From: Tetracentron sinense
Taxonomy: Eukaryota; Streptophyta; Magnoliopsida; Trochodendrales; Trochodendraceae
Direction: 5' to 3'
NCBI GenBank assembly: GCA_015143295.1
Contig: CM026552.1
Span: 59,576,944-59,640,943, forward strand
DNA length: 64,000 nucleotides
The position numbers and the translations under genes were made by a program. Positions within the stretch are counted from its first letter, which is position 1. Every line of letters begins with the position of its first letter. A model generated the notes under the pieces. It was not told the origin of the DNA and did no database searches. It worked only from the letters and a program-made list of their open reading frames with translations. Positions 53,241 to 64,000 of the stretch are shown here, one piece after another.

Positions 53241-53408
53241 TGTAGAGTATCGGTTTTAATTTCATGATTATATCTTGTCTAATAAGGGTATGATCGTCAA
53301 AGATTTGCGATGTGTCTTAAATCATAAATAATCGGTGTTTGAGTGTTTATATGCCTAAGTGAATAAAAGAGCAGAAAATAGAGGTTGCGATTAATCGCAA
53401 GGGGACCT

Positions 53409-53630
53409 ACGATCGATCACGCTGAACTTGAAATTTGGGTAAGCCCCTGTTTTGTGTATGATCGATCACACTGATGTGGTGATCGATCGCACTAATGTGG
53501 CGATCGATCGTCTTGAACCTGAAAAGTTGGGAAGTTTTTGTTTCATCTGCGATCGATCGCACCAGATGCGAGATTGATTGCCAGGTAAGCATCGATCGAT
53601 CATTGAATGGACGATCGATCGTAAGTCGCA
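53409..53630. repeat. GATCGATC motif array
   Basis: Some eight copies of CGATCGATCGCAC and variants, 25-45 bp apart, immediately before the TATA box of this LTR. Confidence 0.85.
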
Positions 53631-53679
53631 CATCGGTTTTTTTTAAGTTACGAAAATTAGGGTTTTAAACCCCTTAGAC

Positions 53680-53687
53680 TATAAATA
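53680..53687 (+). promoter_or_regulatory. TATA box 1 of the Tekay-like LTR
   Basis: GACTATAAATAGCC, about 50 bp after the GATCGATC array. Confidence 0.6.
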
Positions 53688-53980
53688 GCCTTTCTAATTC
53701 TAGGGTTTAGAGTCTAAGAGTTTCTAAACCTAATTTAAGAGAGAAAATGGGGAAAACCTAGGGTTTCAAAGGAGATTTAGCTTGGAGGAGAAGGAGCTTG
53801 CTTGGAGAAGAAGTTTGGCTTGGAGATCAAGAGTTTCTGTTTCATCCGTGATCGATCGTACCAGATGTGAGATCGATCGCCAGATAAGCAGCGATTGATC
53901 GCACTGAATGGACGATCAATCGCAAGTCGCGTATCAATTTTTTTTTAAGTTACGTAAATCAGGGTTTTAAACCCCTAGAC

Positions 53981-53988
53981 TATAAATA
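53981..53988 (+). promoter_or_regulatory. TATA box 2 of the Tekay-like LTR
   Basis: Duplicate of the first TATA box in the second copy of the 301-bp unit. Confidence 0.6.
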
Positions 53989-54139
53989 GCCTTTCTAATT
54001 TGAGGGTTATAGAGTCTAAGAGTTTCTAAACCTAATTTGGGAGAGAAAATGGGGAAAACTACCTAGGGTTTCAAAGGAGATTTGGCTTGGAGGAGACGGA
54101 GCTTGTTGGGAGAAGAAGTTTGGCTTGGAGATCAACCCC

Positions 54140-55320
54140 AAAGCCTCTTGCAAGTGATTTGGATCAAAGGGAACAATCACAAAGGTCGATATCATCTCTA
54201 ATCTAACTATATTATGTTTTATTGTATGGTTGAGCATGATCAAGACAAGATTATTGATTGTTTAACATGATTATGGCAAGATTAACGAATGTCTAACATG
54301 ATTATGAGAAGATTATTTTGTATAAAGCTAGAAATGGTTATTGTATTTGTTTAAGATTTTTGTTAATCATGATGAAAATGATGGATGTTATATTTTGATA
54401 TTGGACATTGTTATATTGAATGTGGATGAATGGAATTGGTAATTGATGGATTTAATTGCATGAAATGGTCTGTGGATGGAAGGAAAATGATGATGGATGG
54501 GTATGAATGGTGTGGTTATGGTTTTATTGATGAATGATGGAGGAAGGGCAATGTATACATAAATAATGGATTGATTGTGTTAATTCAAATGTTTAGAAGT
54601 GTTAAATGTTGAAATGATGTTATTGAAATTGTTAAATTAGCTTGATGAGATATTGTTGTTTGTCATGATAAATTATGCCCTATTTATTTTGTATGGTGAT
54701 CGACATTCGGGTAGGCCAAAATTTAGAATTGTTCCAGGTCAGGAATTCTCTAACCAGGTAGATGTACCCTGACAGAGTTTCTTGGCTGATGATCAAAATC
54801 TAAGTGATGACCGAATTTGGATATTAATCACGACACTCAAGCACAAGTTCACATGTAAGGTAGTTTACAAGTCTCACGAGTACACAAGCATGACATGGAC
54901 ACTAAAGTACAAGTACAAGGGCAAAAATCACAAGTACATGAATTACAAGAACACTGAATTACAAGTAGCTCCAGAAATCCTTGATGCTCTCTATGGATAA
55001 GATTTCAAGTCCTGGATAACTATCATAGATATTGGATCATCAAGAGCTCTGGAGGCTTATGCTTACCGTTGATGCATCCCATGGGTTTGATATAAATACC
55101 TAAAATACTATCTCATGGGAATCAAGCATACATGACATTCATATCACAAGTCCAAGTGTCACACAAGTACACTAGTCAAGGTGATGACATGACATGCCTC
55201 ACATGTTTCTGTACTCTAATTATGTTATTGTCATATGAAACTGCTATTGATTATATAACTGTTGCATGAATTGGATATTGAATGTGTACATGAGTTATTA
55301 CTATTATAAGTCGATTAACA
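54140..55320. other. Rest of LTR or leader, no gene seen
   Basis: AT-rich, then a stretch with many CACAAGTACA words (54830-54960). The border between LTR and interior could not be placed. Confidence 0.5.
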
Positions 55321-55324
55321 ACGG

Positions 55325-56695
55325 ATTTGAGGATTTCTTCTGGAGAAATGATGAGATCTCCTTCAAGAATAGACTTTGTGTTCCGGTTAATGAAGAATTG
55401 AGGAGGGAGATTTTATGCGAAGCACACAAGTCTAAGTACACCGACTATCCGGGAGGTACCAAGATATACTAGAATCTCAAGAAATATTTCAGGTGCAAAG
55501 GTATGAAAAGGGATATGGTACCTATGTGGCCAAGTGTTTTGTTTGCCAATAGGTTAAAGCCGAGCACCGAAGACCAGTCGGGCTTCTCCAATCAGTTCCT
55601 ATTCCCGAGTGTAAGTGGGAAAATATCTCTATGGATTTCATTGTTGGTCTGCAAAGGACAACAAAGAACTTTGATGCAATTTGGGTTGTGGTTGACAGGT
55701 GGACCAAGTTAGCTCATTTCCTTTTATATCTGACCACCTACAATCACAACTGGCTTGCATTTCTGTACATCAAGGAGATATTTCATTTGCATGGAGTGCC
55801 AGTCAGCATTGTATCTAATCAAAACCCGAGATTTACTTCTAAGTTCTGGAAGAGCTTTTAGTAGGCCACGGATTGCCGTTGGATTTTAGTACGGCGTTCC
55901 ACCTGCAGACAGATGGGCAAACTGTGAGGGTGAACCAAATCATAGAAGACATTCTATGGGCTTGCATGTTGGACTTCTAGGGAAGTTGAAATGATCACCT
56001 GTTGTTGGTTGAATTTGTCTACAACAATAGCTATCAAGCGAGCATTTAGATGACACCGTTTGAGGCACTCAATGGGAGAGGTTGTCATTCACCACTGTGT
56101 TGGGATGAAGTTGGTGAGAGGATACTTCTGGGTCCTGAGCTTATCGAGTAGGCAGTGGACCTAATTCAGTTGATCAGGGAAAGATTGAAGACAACTCAAA
56201 GTAGGCAAAAGAGCTATGCCAACACTCGTAGGAGAGACCTTGAGTTTCAATTTGTAGACTATGTATTTTTCAAGATCTCGCCTACGAAGGGTGTGATGAG
56301 ATTCGGTAAGTGAGGCAAGCTTAGCCCAAGATATGTTAGTCCTTTTGAGATCACCACCCTGGTCGGAGAAGTCGCATACAAGGTCACCTTACCACCTCAC
56401 ATGGAAAGTGTGCATAATGTCTTCCACATCCCCATGTTGAGGAAATATATCTCAGACCCGTCTCATGTCAACCTTGAACCATCGGAAGTCCGAGAAGATT
56501 GGTCTCTTGTTGAGTAACCGGCTCAAATCTTGGACCGGAAAGATTAGTATTGCACACAAAGATCATTCCCCTAGTGCTATTACAATGGGAGCTTCATTCT
56601 AGGGAAGAAGCCACATGAGAGTGTGAAGATGAAGTCCGCGAAAATTATCCTCACTTGTTTGACTAAGGTGCGTAATTTTGAGGACAAAATTCTTA
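55325..56695 (+). pseudogene. Integrase remnant of the Tekay-like element
   Basis: Plus-strand fragments read LREILCEAHKSKYTDYPGG (zinc region), [40 protein letters not shown] (catalytic core) and VHNVFHIPMLRKYISDPSHV (C-terminal tail). The order is that of Tekay/Del integrase. It is broken in many places. Confidence 0.85.
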
Positions 56696-56708
56696 AAAAG
56701 GGGGAGGA
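56696..56708 (+). promoter_or_regulatory. Polypurine tract
   Basis: AAAAGGGGGAGGA directly before the TGTAGAG start of the second LTR. Confidence 0.7.
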
Positions 56709-57474
56709 TGTAGAGTCTTATTTTTATGATTATATCTTGTCTAATAAGGGTATGATCGTCAATGATTTGTGATGTGTGTCTTAAATCATAAATAATTGGT
56801 ATTTGGGTGTTTAAATGTGTCACGACCTAAAATACCCCCTAGGAGTTAAGGATACTTTGGCTCGTGATGTGTCATATCCGATACAAAACCATCCTGTAAA
56901 GCATATACAAGGCATGACAAAAAGTGTACCTTGAAATTTCTTATAACATCCATTGTATTCCAAGTACAAGAGTCGACTAAAACTGAAATATAAAATTTCA
57001 TATTTACATATGATGATAACTCAGGTTACCTAACCCAAGTTTAACCCCCAACATGAGATGTCACTCTCTCTCTCAACACTTAACCATAAGGCCACAGGTC
57101 GAGACCCCTATCATCTGCATGCCGATGCCCAGCAAGCTCCTGCTGGACCCTTGGTTCTACAACACGATCATCCCACTTGGAACCTACCAAAATAACAGTT
57201 CAGCTAAGTATTGAATACTTAGCGTATACAAACTACTAACTAACCATGTTATAATACATTAATATGCCATACAAGATACAGTTCATCATAACATATACAT
57301 AATCAAAGTGTAGAAGTTAAGACAAGATAACAATTGCATAATCTCAAAAATCATACTTTAAGTTTATGCTTTAACAAAACGTATTTCAAATATCTTGTGA
57401 GTTTCTTATACATCTTATGAAGTTCTTAGCTTATGAGATCATTCTTTTCACTTATCTTGTACTTATTTTGAGAC

Positions 57475-58060
57475 AGATGCTAGTACCCGTACCTGGTCAT
57501 AGTATACTAGCATCATCTCTTGCTTATTTATGAACAAATACTAGTGCTTGTACCTAGTCATAGTACACTAGTATCATTTCATATTCTTATTAACTTGCTT
57601 GTGAGTTTCTTATGATTTTGCTTGCATAGAAATAGATGATAGTGCCCGTACGTGGTCATAGTATACTAAACATCCTTTCATACTTATCTTGAAAACAGAT
57701 ACTACCCATACCTAGTCATAGTACACTAGCATCATTTCATATTCTTTATTTTTCTTAGAGACAGACACTAGTATCCGTACCTGGTCTTAGTATACTAGTG
57801 TCCTCTCATACTTACTTGGAAATAGATGTTAATGCCCGTACTTGGTCTCAGTACATTAACATCATTTCTTACTTATCTTGGAAACATATACTAGTGCCCG
57901 TACCTGATCTTAGTACACTAGTATCCTTTCATGCTTTTCATTTTTCTTAGACACAGATGGTAGCACCCGTACTTGGTCTTAGTATATCAGTATCCTCTCA
58001 TACTTAGGAACAGATGTTAATGCCCGTACCTAGTCTTAGTACATTAACATCCTTTCATAT
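57475..58060. repeat. Tandem array with CTAGTACCCGTACCTGGTC units
   Basis: About eight units of 65-95 bp, each with (A/G)CTAGT(A/G)CCCGTACCT, TAGTACACTAGTATCATTTC and TTCTTAT-like parts. TACACTAGTATC-type words are close to self-complementary. Confidence 0.85.
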
Positions 58061-59460
58061 TCTTGTGAGTTTCCTCTTGTGACCATTTTATTCTTATTTT
58101 ATGAGTTTCCAATTGTTCCTTATGAGCTTTCTTTTCATCCTTTATGTATTTTCCTTTTTCTTCTTTAAGAACATCCTTATGAGCTTTACTTGTAAATTCA
58201 TTTTCTTCTTATCTTATGAACTTTCTTATAATTCTTCGATACCCGTACATACGAGGAACCTCAGTCGTACATGTGCATAGTGTGCTTGTGAGCATCATGG
58301 AAATCTTAGAGAGTAGTTAAAACATCGAAAGAAAACATGGAATTTCATTTATGAAGATGGCATAACATATATACATGGCCACTTAGCCTATTTCGTCAAA
58401 CCATAATTCTAAGCTTACTTTAAGGTAAAACTATCATTTTCCATATTCTTAAAAAAAAATCTTGATTATGCTATCATGGTAGGTGAGGAAACCATCATAC
58501 ATAATTGAAACCCAATTTCATTCCATTTCATTCAATAGCATACACCTATACGACTATATACCTTAGTTTTCTAAAAAATGTGTATCATATGCATGATTTA
58601 CTTAGCATAGTGCTTATGAGAAAACCTCGGTCATGTAAAACATAGAGTGTGTAGAGTGCTTGTGAGCATCACAATATACTTAGGAAACTTTAACCATTCC
58701 ATACATGTTCATAAAAGACCTATTAACATCATAGTACACTCTGAAAAATCCTAAAAACATGGAATATCTTCATTCGTTGATTTCATCACAATAATCTTGA
58801 CCATTAAGCCTATTTCATCAACATCATACTCACATCACATATTTTTTTAAAGATAATATCCCAAATATAGATTTATCATTGAGCCTGAGGAAATCCCAAA
58901 ATTTAAACCGTTATTTCTAGGTTGAATCCTAGCAATATGAGAGAACAAGTGTATTTACTTATAAAATTACAACAAGTTAGTTAGTAGGGTGTAGTTACCC
59001 TTACTCTTGAGAAATCTCCATTAAAATCCACAATCTATGACTTGGATTATCACAAAGCTAGATAGGAGAGTGTATTTACAAATGTTATTCAAAATCACAC
59101 ATTCAATCCTCTTTTCAATCTTGGGATAATAACAAAGCTAGATAGTAGAATGTTCTTACCTTAGAAAAGTCGAAATCCCTTTAATCTTTAAGCCTTGAGA
59201 TGGTTAAGAAGCTTGGAGAAGTGAAATCGTGCTTGAAGAAGAAGAACCAAGCTTTTAGGAAGAAGATCCAAGCCTTAGGATGCAAGAATCGTGCTCCTCT
59301 TGATCTCAAATGAAAACCCCCTTTAGAAACCCTAGATCTCTCCCTTTTCCTCTCAAAAGATGTTTCTCAAAGTGTTAAAACCTTTAATTCCATGAAAATT
59401 GAGTATTTATAGTGTTAGTTTGAAAAATCACGCTTAAACCCCTTAAAAAAACCCATTTTT

Positions 59461-59575
59461 AGTGTCCAGGCAAGTCCACGTCGACGTTTGGGCAAGGCAT
59501 CGACATCTGGGTCACAAACTTCGATGTTTAGGTTGGTTTTCACATTCATTTATGCCCAAACGTCGATGTCTAGGA
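59461..59575. repeat. CGTCGACGTT / CATCGACATC motif array
   Basis: Five degenerate copies (CCACGTCGACGTTTGG, GCATCGACATCTGG, CTTCGATGTTTAGG, AACGTCGATGTCTAGG). ACGTCGACGT is a perfect palindrome. They lie just upstream of the LTR TATA box in the LTR sense. Confidence 0.75.
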
Positions 59576-59997
59576 ACTTTGACTGTCTTGAGTTTTTCCC
59601 GCTTCGGTATTTCGACCATAACGTTTAACTCGCTTATTAGATTTTGACGATTCAACTTGCGTAAAGCTGACTGGTCTGGAATGGATTTCAGCAACCCAGA
59701 TTTAGCAGACCCGATTTCAGAAATCCAACATTTAACCTATCTTCGACTAAAAATCTGGAAAAATGATAAACATGAACCTCGAAGAGGGTTTCAATAACTT
59801 TCTAATGGTTTAAGAATCATTCAATTCCAATCAACGGTGACAAAACTAGAGTTCCCTAAAGTTGAGGGTATGTTAAGACATAACCCTTGTTGACACTTAA
59901 GAGTAATTTATACTCTTACTCCTTTATCCCAAACACCCATTGTAAGCACCAAATTTTTACACCCCTTGTAAATCATGGTTAACCATCTTAATCATGA

Positions 59998-60190
59998 TTA
60001 ATACCCTCTAATCGTAGGCCTATTTCTAGGCAAACCCTAGGTCAAACCTAAGTAAACTTTAGGCCTAACCCTAGGCAAACCCTAGGTCAGCCCTAGTAAA
60101 TCCTAAGCAAACCCTAGGCCTAACTCTAGGTCAAAACCCTAGTCAACCCTAGTCAAACCCTAGGCCTAAGCCTAGGTTAACCTTAGATCA
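59998..60190. repeat. Degenerate AAACCCTAGGCCTAA array
   Basis: About fourteen 11-15 bp units of (A)AACCCTAGG(C/T)C(A/T)AA, without a fixed period. Confidence 0.8.
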
Positions 60191-60435
60191 AGGCTCTAGG
60201 GCTCAATGTAGAACCCCGAATCTTTAGTTCACTAAGTGTGAATAGTGTGTGAATAGTGCTCAAGTGTAGAGTTGTACACTAATGGGCTTTATGCTAATAT
60301 ATGTGGTTGTATATATGATGTGCATGTTTTAATAGGTCTATATATCCTTAAGGAGTGTGATTTAAGCATTAAAAGTGTTGGAAATGGGATTGGAGATGAT
60401 CCAAGTAGTGAAAATAGGGTTTTGCAGCAAAATAG

Positions 60436-60610
60436 GGGCCACCGATCACTTGGTGCTAACCTCCGATCGACAGGTCTTAAACCGATCGCTCGGAAGCTAT
60501 CGACTGCTTAACTTATTTTTATGGGGAAAAATTCCAGAAAGGGTGTTTTCAACCGATCACCCGATTGAAACCACCGATCACTCGGTCAACCACCGATCGA
60601 TCGGTCATAT
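60436..60610. repeat. CCGATC...GGTC motif array
   Basis: About seven copies of ACCGATCACTCGGT, ACCGATCGCTCGG and ACCGATCGATCGGT, the last a perfect palindrome. Confidence 0.85.
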
Positions 60611-60662
60611 GCAGATTTTCTTCATTAAGGATGTTTAAGATTTTAGCAATTTCCCCTTTGCC

Positions 60663-60670
60663 TATATAAG
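60663..60670 (+). promoter_or_regulatory. TATA box of the + oriented solo LTR
   Basis: GCCTATATAAGGC, about 50 bp after the motif array. Confidence 0.6.
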
Positions 60671-62283
60671 GCTTGTTCGTGCCTTAGGGTTTCAAAAACC
60701 CTTTGTGCACTATTTTGAGAGATTTTGAGAGGGAGAAGAAGGGAGAAGCTAGGTTGTTGCTCAAGCTTGAAGGGAGATCAAGATCCTTCCTTGTTTTAGT
60801 GTTTCTTAACAAGAACTCAAGGTTCTCACTTGTTCCAAGCTTTTGGAATCAAAATCACTGATTTCACCAAGGTAGATACACTCTACTACCAATCTTGTGA
60901 TACTACTACTTACCACATGTTGTTCTTCTCTTTTTATACTATATATCTTTTGATTGTTATGGTGTGAAGGAATGTTATTTTATACTTAGATGTAAGTTAT
61001 CACTATGATGCACTCTGAAGTGTTTGATTAAATGCCTCTAAGGGTTTTTGGGTGTTTAGACATGATATTACTCTCATATGTTCATATGCTCGCATGTCTC
61101 GCATGAACCGATGTTTTCCATGGATTTCCTCAATGTTACAAAAAGGGTTTTCGAACAAATGACGTATATGAATGATTCTAAGCAACTCCATGATTTGTCT
61201 AAGATCGGTTCACAAGCTTAAAAGGATTATACTAAACTCACAAGAACTCTATGATAAGGTCTAAGATCAGTTCACAAGCTCTAAGGATCATGAATACAAA
61301 TGCTCTTAAGATCTCTATGTTTTGCTCTATGGATATGCTCTACGGTATTGCTCTATGTCTCTACGGATCATAAACGACTCTAAGTAACTCCATGAACTCT
61401 ATGAACTTTAAGAACTCACAAGGCTATGATTATCGCTTGACTCACACGGTTTTGGTTTCGGATTTCATCACATGTGTTATTTTATGGTTTTCACGCTTTG
61501 ACATGTTTTAAAGATTTCATTCTTTTTAATTCGCATGCTCTATGCTAATTTTACTTTATTGTTAGTAGTTGTATACGCTGAGTATTCCACGCTCAGCCGA
61601 TATTTGTTATCATCAGCAGGTGCTCGGGTCCCATGTGACTTATGTGGTACGGAGCCTTGGGTAGAGGAAGAGTACTTCGACCCGGAGCCTTCCATGGATC
61701 ACTACCAGGACGATGGTTCGTTAGATAGGTGTCGTGACTTCGATTTCTTTTGATCGACTTAGAAAGATACATGATATTTTGTTAAGTGAGAGTGGGACTT
61801 GTCCACTCCACATCTTGGTTACACATATACAGTTGTTTTTTGTTGGTTCACACTTGGACAAAGTAATAGGAATATTTAGTTCCGTGTTTGGCTTCCACTA
61901 TGTTAGTTATATTTTGCTTCCGCTGTGCATTGTAAATCGTTTCCACTATGTATGTTGTGTACTCTGACAGGTTTCCTGCGTGCCTTATGTATCATATTGG
62001 AGGTATGATACGGCGGTCACGATTCAAAGTATCTCTAACTCTTAGGGGATATTTTGGGTCGCGACACTCAAGGCCCATTTCTAAGCCTAGGAACCCAAAA
62101 ACCGAAGCCAAACCATCCTGCGGGCCCAAGCATGGGTCCACAAACCCTAGATGGCCATTGGTGTGGGTTCCACATACGAATTTTTGAAAATTCAGGGAAT
62201 CTTTACCTCGATTTCCATTTTTGGAAAAAGCTACACTAAACCCAGACCAATAGTGACTGGGTTAGGCCTATTTTAGCATAAGA

Positions 62284-63455
62284 CAGGTAATGACGCTAAT
62301 GTTATTACCATCATTTTTATTTTAGGCTAAATCAGGAATGACGATACTGGAATTATCACTATTCCTGGTGTTTGCTTCAAACTATGTTTGGCACCCCCTG
62401 GCCACTCTAACTCCACCTCCCTCGTGTCCTGCACTTTGTTTGGATATCCCTAAACTACCCTAGGTCTCTTGAATCCTATAAATACAACACCTCCCCAAGT
62501 TTGAATTCCATTCCAAAAAATCATAGTTGAACCTCTGTTAGAGTTCTGCCAAACCAAAACCAGCCCTCCTCATCCAATTCTCCACCTAAGGGGAGACCCT
62601 AGAGCACCCAAGGATCACCCTCAGGCCACTCCTAGTCTTCCACCACCGTGCACTGCCTCCCCTACCACTGAAGGAGCCAAGCTAGAAGGGTAGGACCCCA
62701 CCCACCCCCTTTTCTTTCCTGCTTTAGAATTGTAAGCCCCTGATCTTACTCCAGGGGCCCTTTTCATTTTTATTTTGGTATTGAGCACCTAAGGACAGAG
62801 GTCCCCTTACCTCTTCATAGGCATGGGAACCCTCTTGAGGGTTCAAGCTTTGGCTTCAATGGCCCCCTACGTGCCTGACACCCCCTGTGACTTCTAGGGG
62901 ACTCTTAGTCCATGAGGGATCCCCTAGAAGCAGCCTGGTTCTGCCCCTGGGGGAAAACTTAGTTTTTGGAAAAATCAGGAATTGCGGTAAAGATAGTACC
63001 ACCATTCCTAAACATCTCCATTACAGTAGCTGTAGACCCCTCTTAGGTGGGCCTTGGTCCATTTCAGGACTTGTTCTTGGTCCCTAGGACCTCCCTCTTC
63101 TTACCTCCTAGGCTAACCCCAGTAGCTTAACCATGGTTAAAATCACCATAAATGGAAACTATCCAGAATGACTGTAAACAGTCTACCGCCATTCTGGGTT
63201 TTCTATTGCAGAGCAAAGATGGCCACTATGGGCCAATCTCAGACCAGGTCCAGGGCTCACAACAGGCCCAGGATGCATAGGGGAGTCCCCTAACCACCCT
63301 TGAGGGTCCATGACCCCATGGGTTCACCCTTGACCATTCCTCCTGACCTGTAAACCAGTTCTAGAAATACCTGGAATTGACGCTAAACAGATCACCGCCA
63401 TTCCAGTTCTATAAAGAACTGGAAATGACGGTAATCACTTTACCGCCAGTCCCTG
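62284..63455. repeat. Six related imperfect hairpins of about 35 bp
   Basis: Hairpins at about 62286-62315, 62334-62368, 62976-63010, 63163-63197, 63371-63406 and 63418-63453. The general form is CTGGAATGACGGTAA, a 4-7 base loop, then TTACCGCCATTCCAG. Compensating differences appear in some pairs. Two lie before and four after the TATAAATA at 62477-62484. Confidence 0.75.
62477..62484 (+). promoter_or_regulatory. TATA box of the apparent long LTR
   Basis: TATAAATA in a CCTATAAATACAACACC context typical of plant LTR promoters. Confidence 0.5.
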
Positions 63456-63699
63456 TCTTTCTGTTATTTGGGCTTTGCATAGGGCTCAGACCAGGTAGAA
63501 GACCATTTTAGGTCCTACCAAGCCATCTGGGCCCACCCTGACCAGACCTACCTCTTAACTGGGGTTAACTCAATCCCGATTAAAATTTAACCATGGTTAA
63601 ATTCCTTTACCCCTTGGAAAGTTTGGAAAAATCTCAAAAACATTAAAAAATTACAAAAAGACCAAAAACCTTGACCTTGGATCTTTTAACCATGGTTAA
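63127..63699. repeat. TTAACCATGGTTAA palindromes
   Basis: Perfect 14-bp copies at 63127-63140, 63587-63600 and 63686-63699, with degenerate copies nearby and at 59975-60000. Confidence 0.85.
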
Positions 63700-63754
63700 C
63701 ATCCTTAACCATGTTTAACTCTCTCTTTAACTCTGGTTAAATCCTTTTTAGCTT

Positions 63755-63925
63755 ATCAGGCCTAATCTCTTAGCCTACCGGGCTTACCCTTGGTCTACCG
63801 GGCCTAATCCTAGTCTACCGGACTTACCTTTGGCCTACTGGGCTTATTTCTTAGCCTATCGAGCTTACCCTTGGCTTACCGGGCCTAATCCTTAGTCTAT
63901 CGGACTAACCCTTAGCCTCTGGGCC
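63755..63925. repeat. About 25-bp repeat CCTACCGGGCTTACCCTTGGT
   Basis: Seven degenerate units of AGCCTACCGGGC(T/C)TA(A/C)CC(C/T)TTGGT near the window end. Confidence 0.8.
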
Positions 63926-64000
63926 CAAACCATGCACTTGACCAACCCGGTCAGCCAAACCCTAGCCCTGGGCTAGACCCTTAGCCACCCCAATGCACAT

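Larger units (their letters stand above)
53530..54136 (+). repeat. About 301-bp tandem duplication within the LTR, doubling the promoter
   Basis: GTTTCATC(T/C)G...GATCGATCG...TATAAATAGCC...GGCTTGGAGATCAA occurs at about 53530-53831 and 53832-54136. TATAAATA is at 53680-53687 and 53981-53988, exactly 301 bp apart. Confidence 0.85.
53241..56817 (+). mobile_element. Decayed Tekay-like element, + orientation
   Basis: A TGTAGAGT LTR start at 53241 recurs at 56709 after the polypurine stretch AAAAGGGGAGGA; about 80-100 bp of matching LTR text (TATATCTTGTCTAATAAGGG, then AAATCATAAATAAT) follows in both. The second LTR is cut at 56818 by another insertion. Only an integrase remnant is recognised inside. 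No primer site was found and the left LTR end is uncertain, so the element is internally deleted and broken in many places. Confidence 0.75.
56818..59940 (-). mobile_element. LTR, minus orientation (probably Tekay-like), right end not seen
   Basis: Opens TGTCACGACCTAAAATACCC at 56818, inside the second LTR of the previous element. It follows the order of the solo LTRs at 31600 and 47271, including a tandem array (57475-58060), the AACTCGCTTATTAG...GACGATTCAACTTGCG block and a reverse TATTTATA at 59404-59411. Its expected CTACA end is not found before 59941, where a different LTR seems to begin. Confidence 0.7.
60207..62066 (+). mobile_element. Solo LTR, + orientation (probably Tekay-like)
   Basis: TGTAGAACCCCGAATC to TTTTGGGTCGCGACA, flanked by CTCAA at 60202-60206 and 62067-62071. 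1860 bp without an interior. TATATAAG at 60663-60670 gives the direction; an array of CCGATCACTCGGT/CCGATCGATCGGTC motifs (60436-60610) lies just upstream. Confidence 0.92.
59941..64000 (+). mobile_element. Apparent long LTR, + orientation, running out of the window
   Basis: TGTAAGCACCAAATTTTTAC at 59941 looks like an LTR start, and CCTATAAATACAACACC at 62476-62491 looks like its promoter. Between them sits the solo LTR 60207-62066. The sequence is rich in CCTAGG and TTAACC words and contains six related hairpins. No coding region or second LTR is visible. A Tat/Ogre-type LTR would fit the length, but this is inference; an unclassified repeat is the alternative. Confidence 0.45.

Noticed and set aside
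56818-59940. Complete solo LTR
   Set aside because: No right end of the expected CTACA form and no copy of the left flank AAATG was found at a fitting place.
59998-60190. Interstitial telomere repeat
   Set aside because: CCCTAGG/CCCTAAA-like words occur but there is no 7-bp period and CCTAGG dominates.

Overview
The window is repeat-rich nuclear DNA of a flowering plant, most likely a eudicot with a large genome. It holds one recognisable host gene, an SFT2-type vesicle-transport membrane protein with plant GT-AG introns, surrounded and invaded by Ty3/gypsy LTR retrotransposons of three plant lineages (Tekay/Del chromovirus, Reina-like chromovirus, Tat/Ogre-like), solo LTRs, MITE-like foldback elements, a LINE fragment and Helitron-like ends. 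I saw no rRNA or tRNA gene and no CRISPR array.

Layout. 1-3.8 kb: LTR pieces and a 182-bp tandem repeat. 3.8-4.7 kb: foldback/Helitron-like sequence and a MITE-like element beside the SFT2 promoter. 4722-34405: the SFT2 gene on the + strand, six coding exons, 172 aa. Its first intron is about 20.1 kb and holds a three-layer nest: a Reina-like element (5630-22701, target duplication GCATA), cut by a Tekay-type solo LTR (8194-22546, ATCTC), cut by a whole-looking, very young Tekay element (10265-21145, CACAC). Intron 5 (6.8 kb) carries another solo LTR (31600-34026, GTGGG) and small foldback repeats. All LTR elements whose direction can be read inside the gene lie antisense to it.

34.4-38.2 kb is gene-poor. 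38.3-51.3 kb is an old gypsy gag remnant split by a Tat/Ogre-like element that shows only gag (38628-50822, ATCTT). Its own 5' LTR is cut by a solo LTR (47271-49645, GGGGA) and its interior by a MITE (41782-42227). 51.3-53.2 kb holds an unclassified repeat and a LINE 3' end. 53.2-64 kb is a second stack: a decayed Tekay-like element (from 53241), an LTR from 56818, an apparent long LTR from 59941 that runs out of the window, and inside it a + oriented solo LTR (60207-62066, CTCAA).

The most unusual signal is that six related LTRs each carry, at an equivalent U3 site, a different array of short motifs, self-complementary in five of them; in the four with a visible TATA box the array lies just upstream of it. 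Others are an extra leader ORF with a duplicated motif in the young Tekay element, and six related imperfect hairpins at 62.28-63.46 kb. Positions, target duplications and LTR differences were read by eye; lineage names rest on motifs and primer sites, not on searches.
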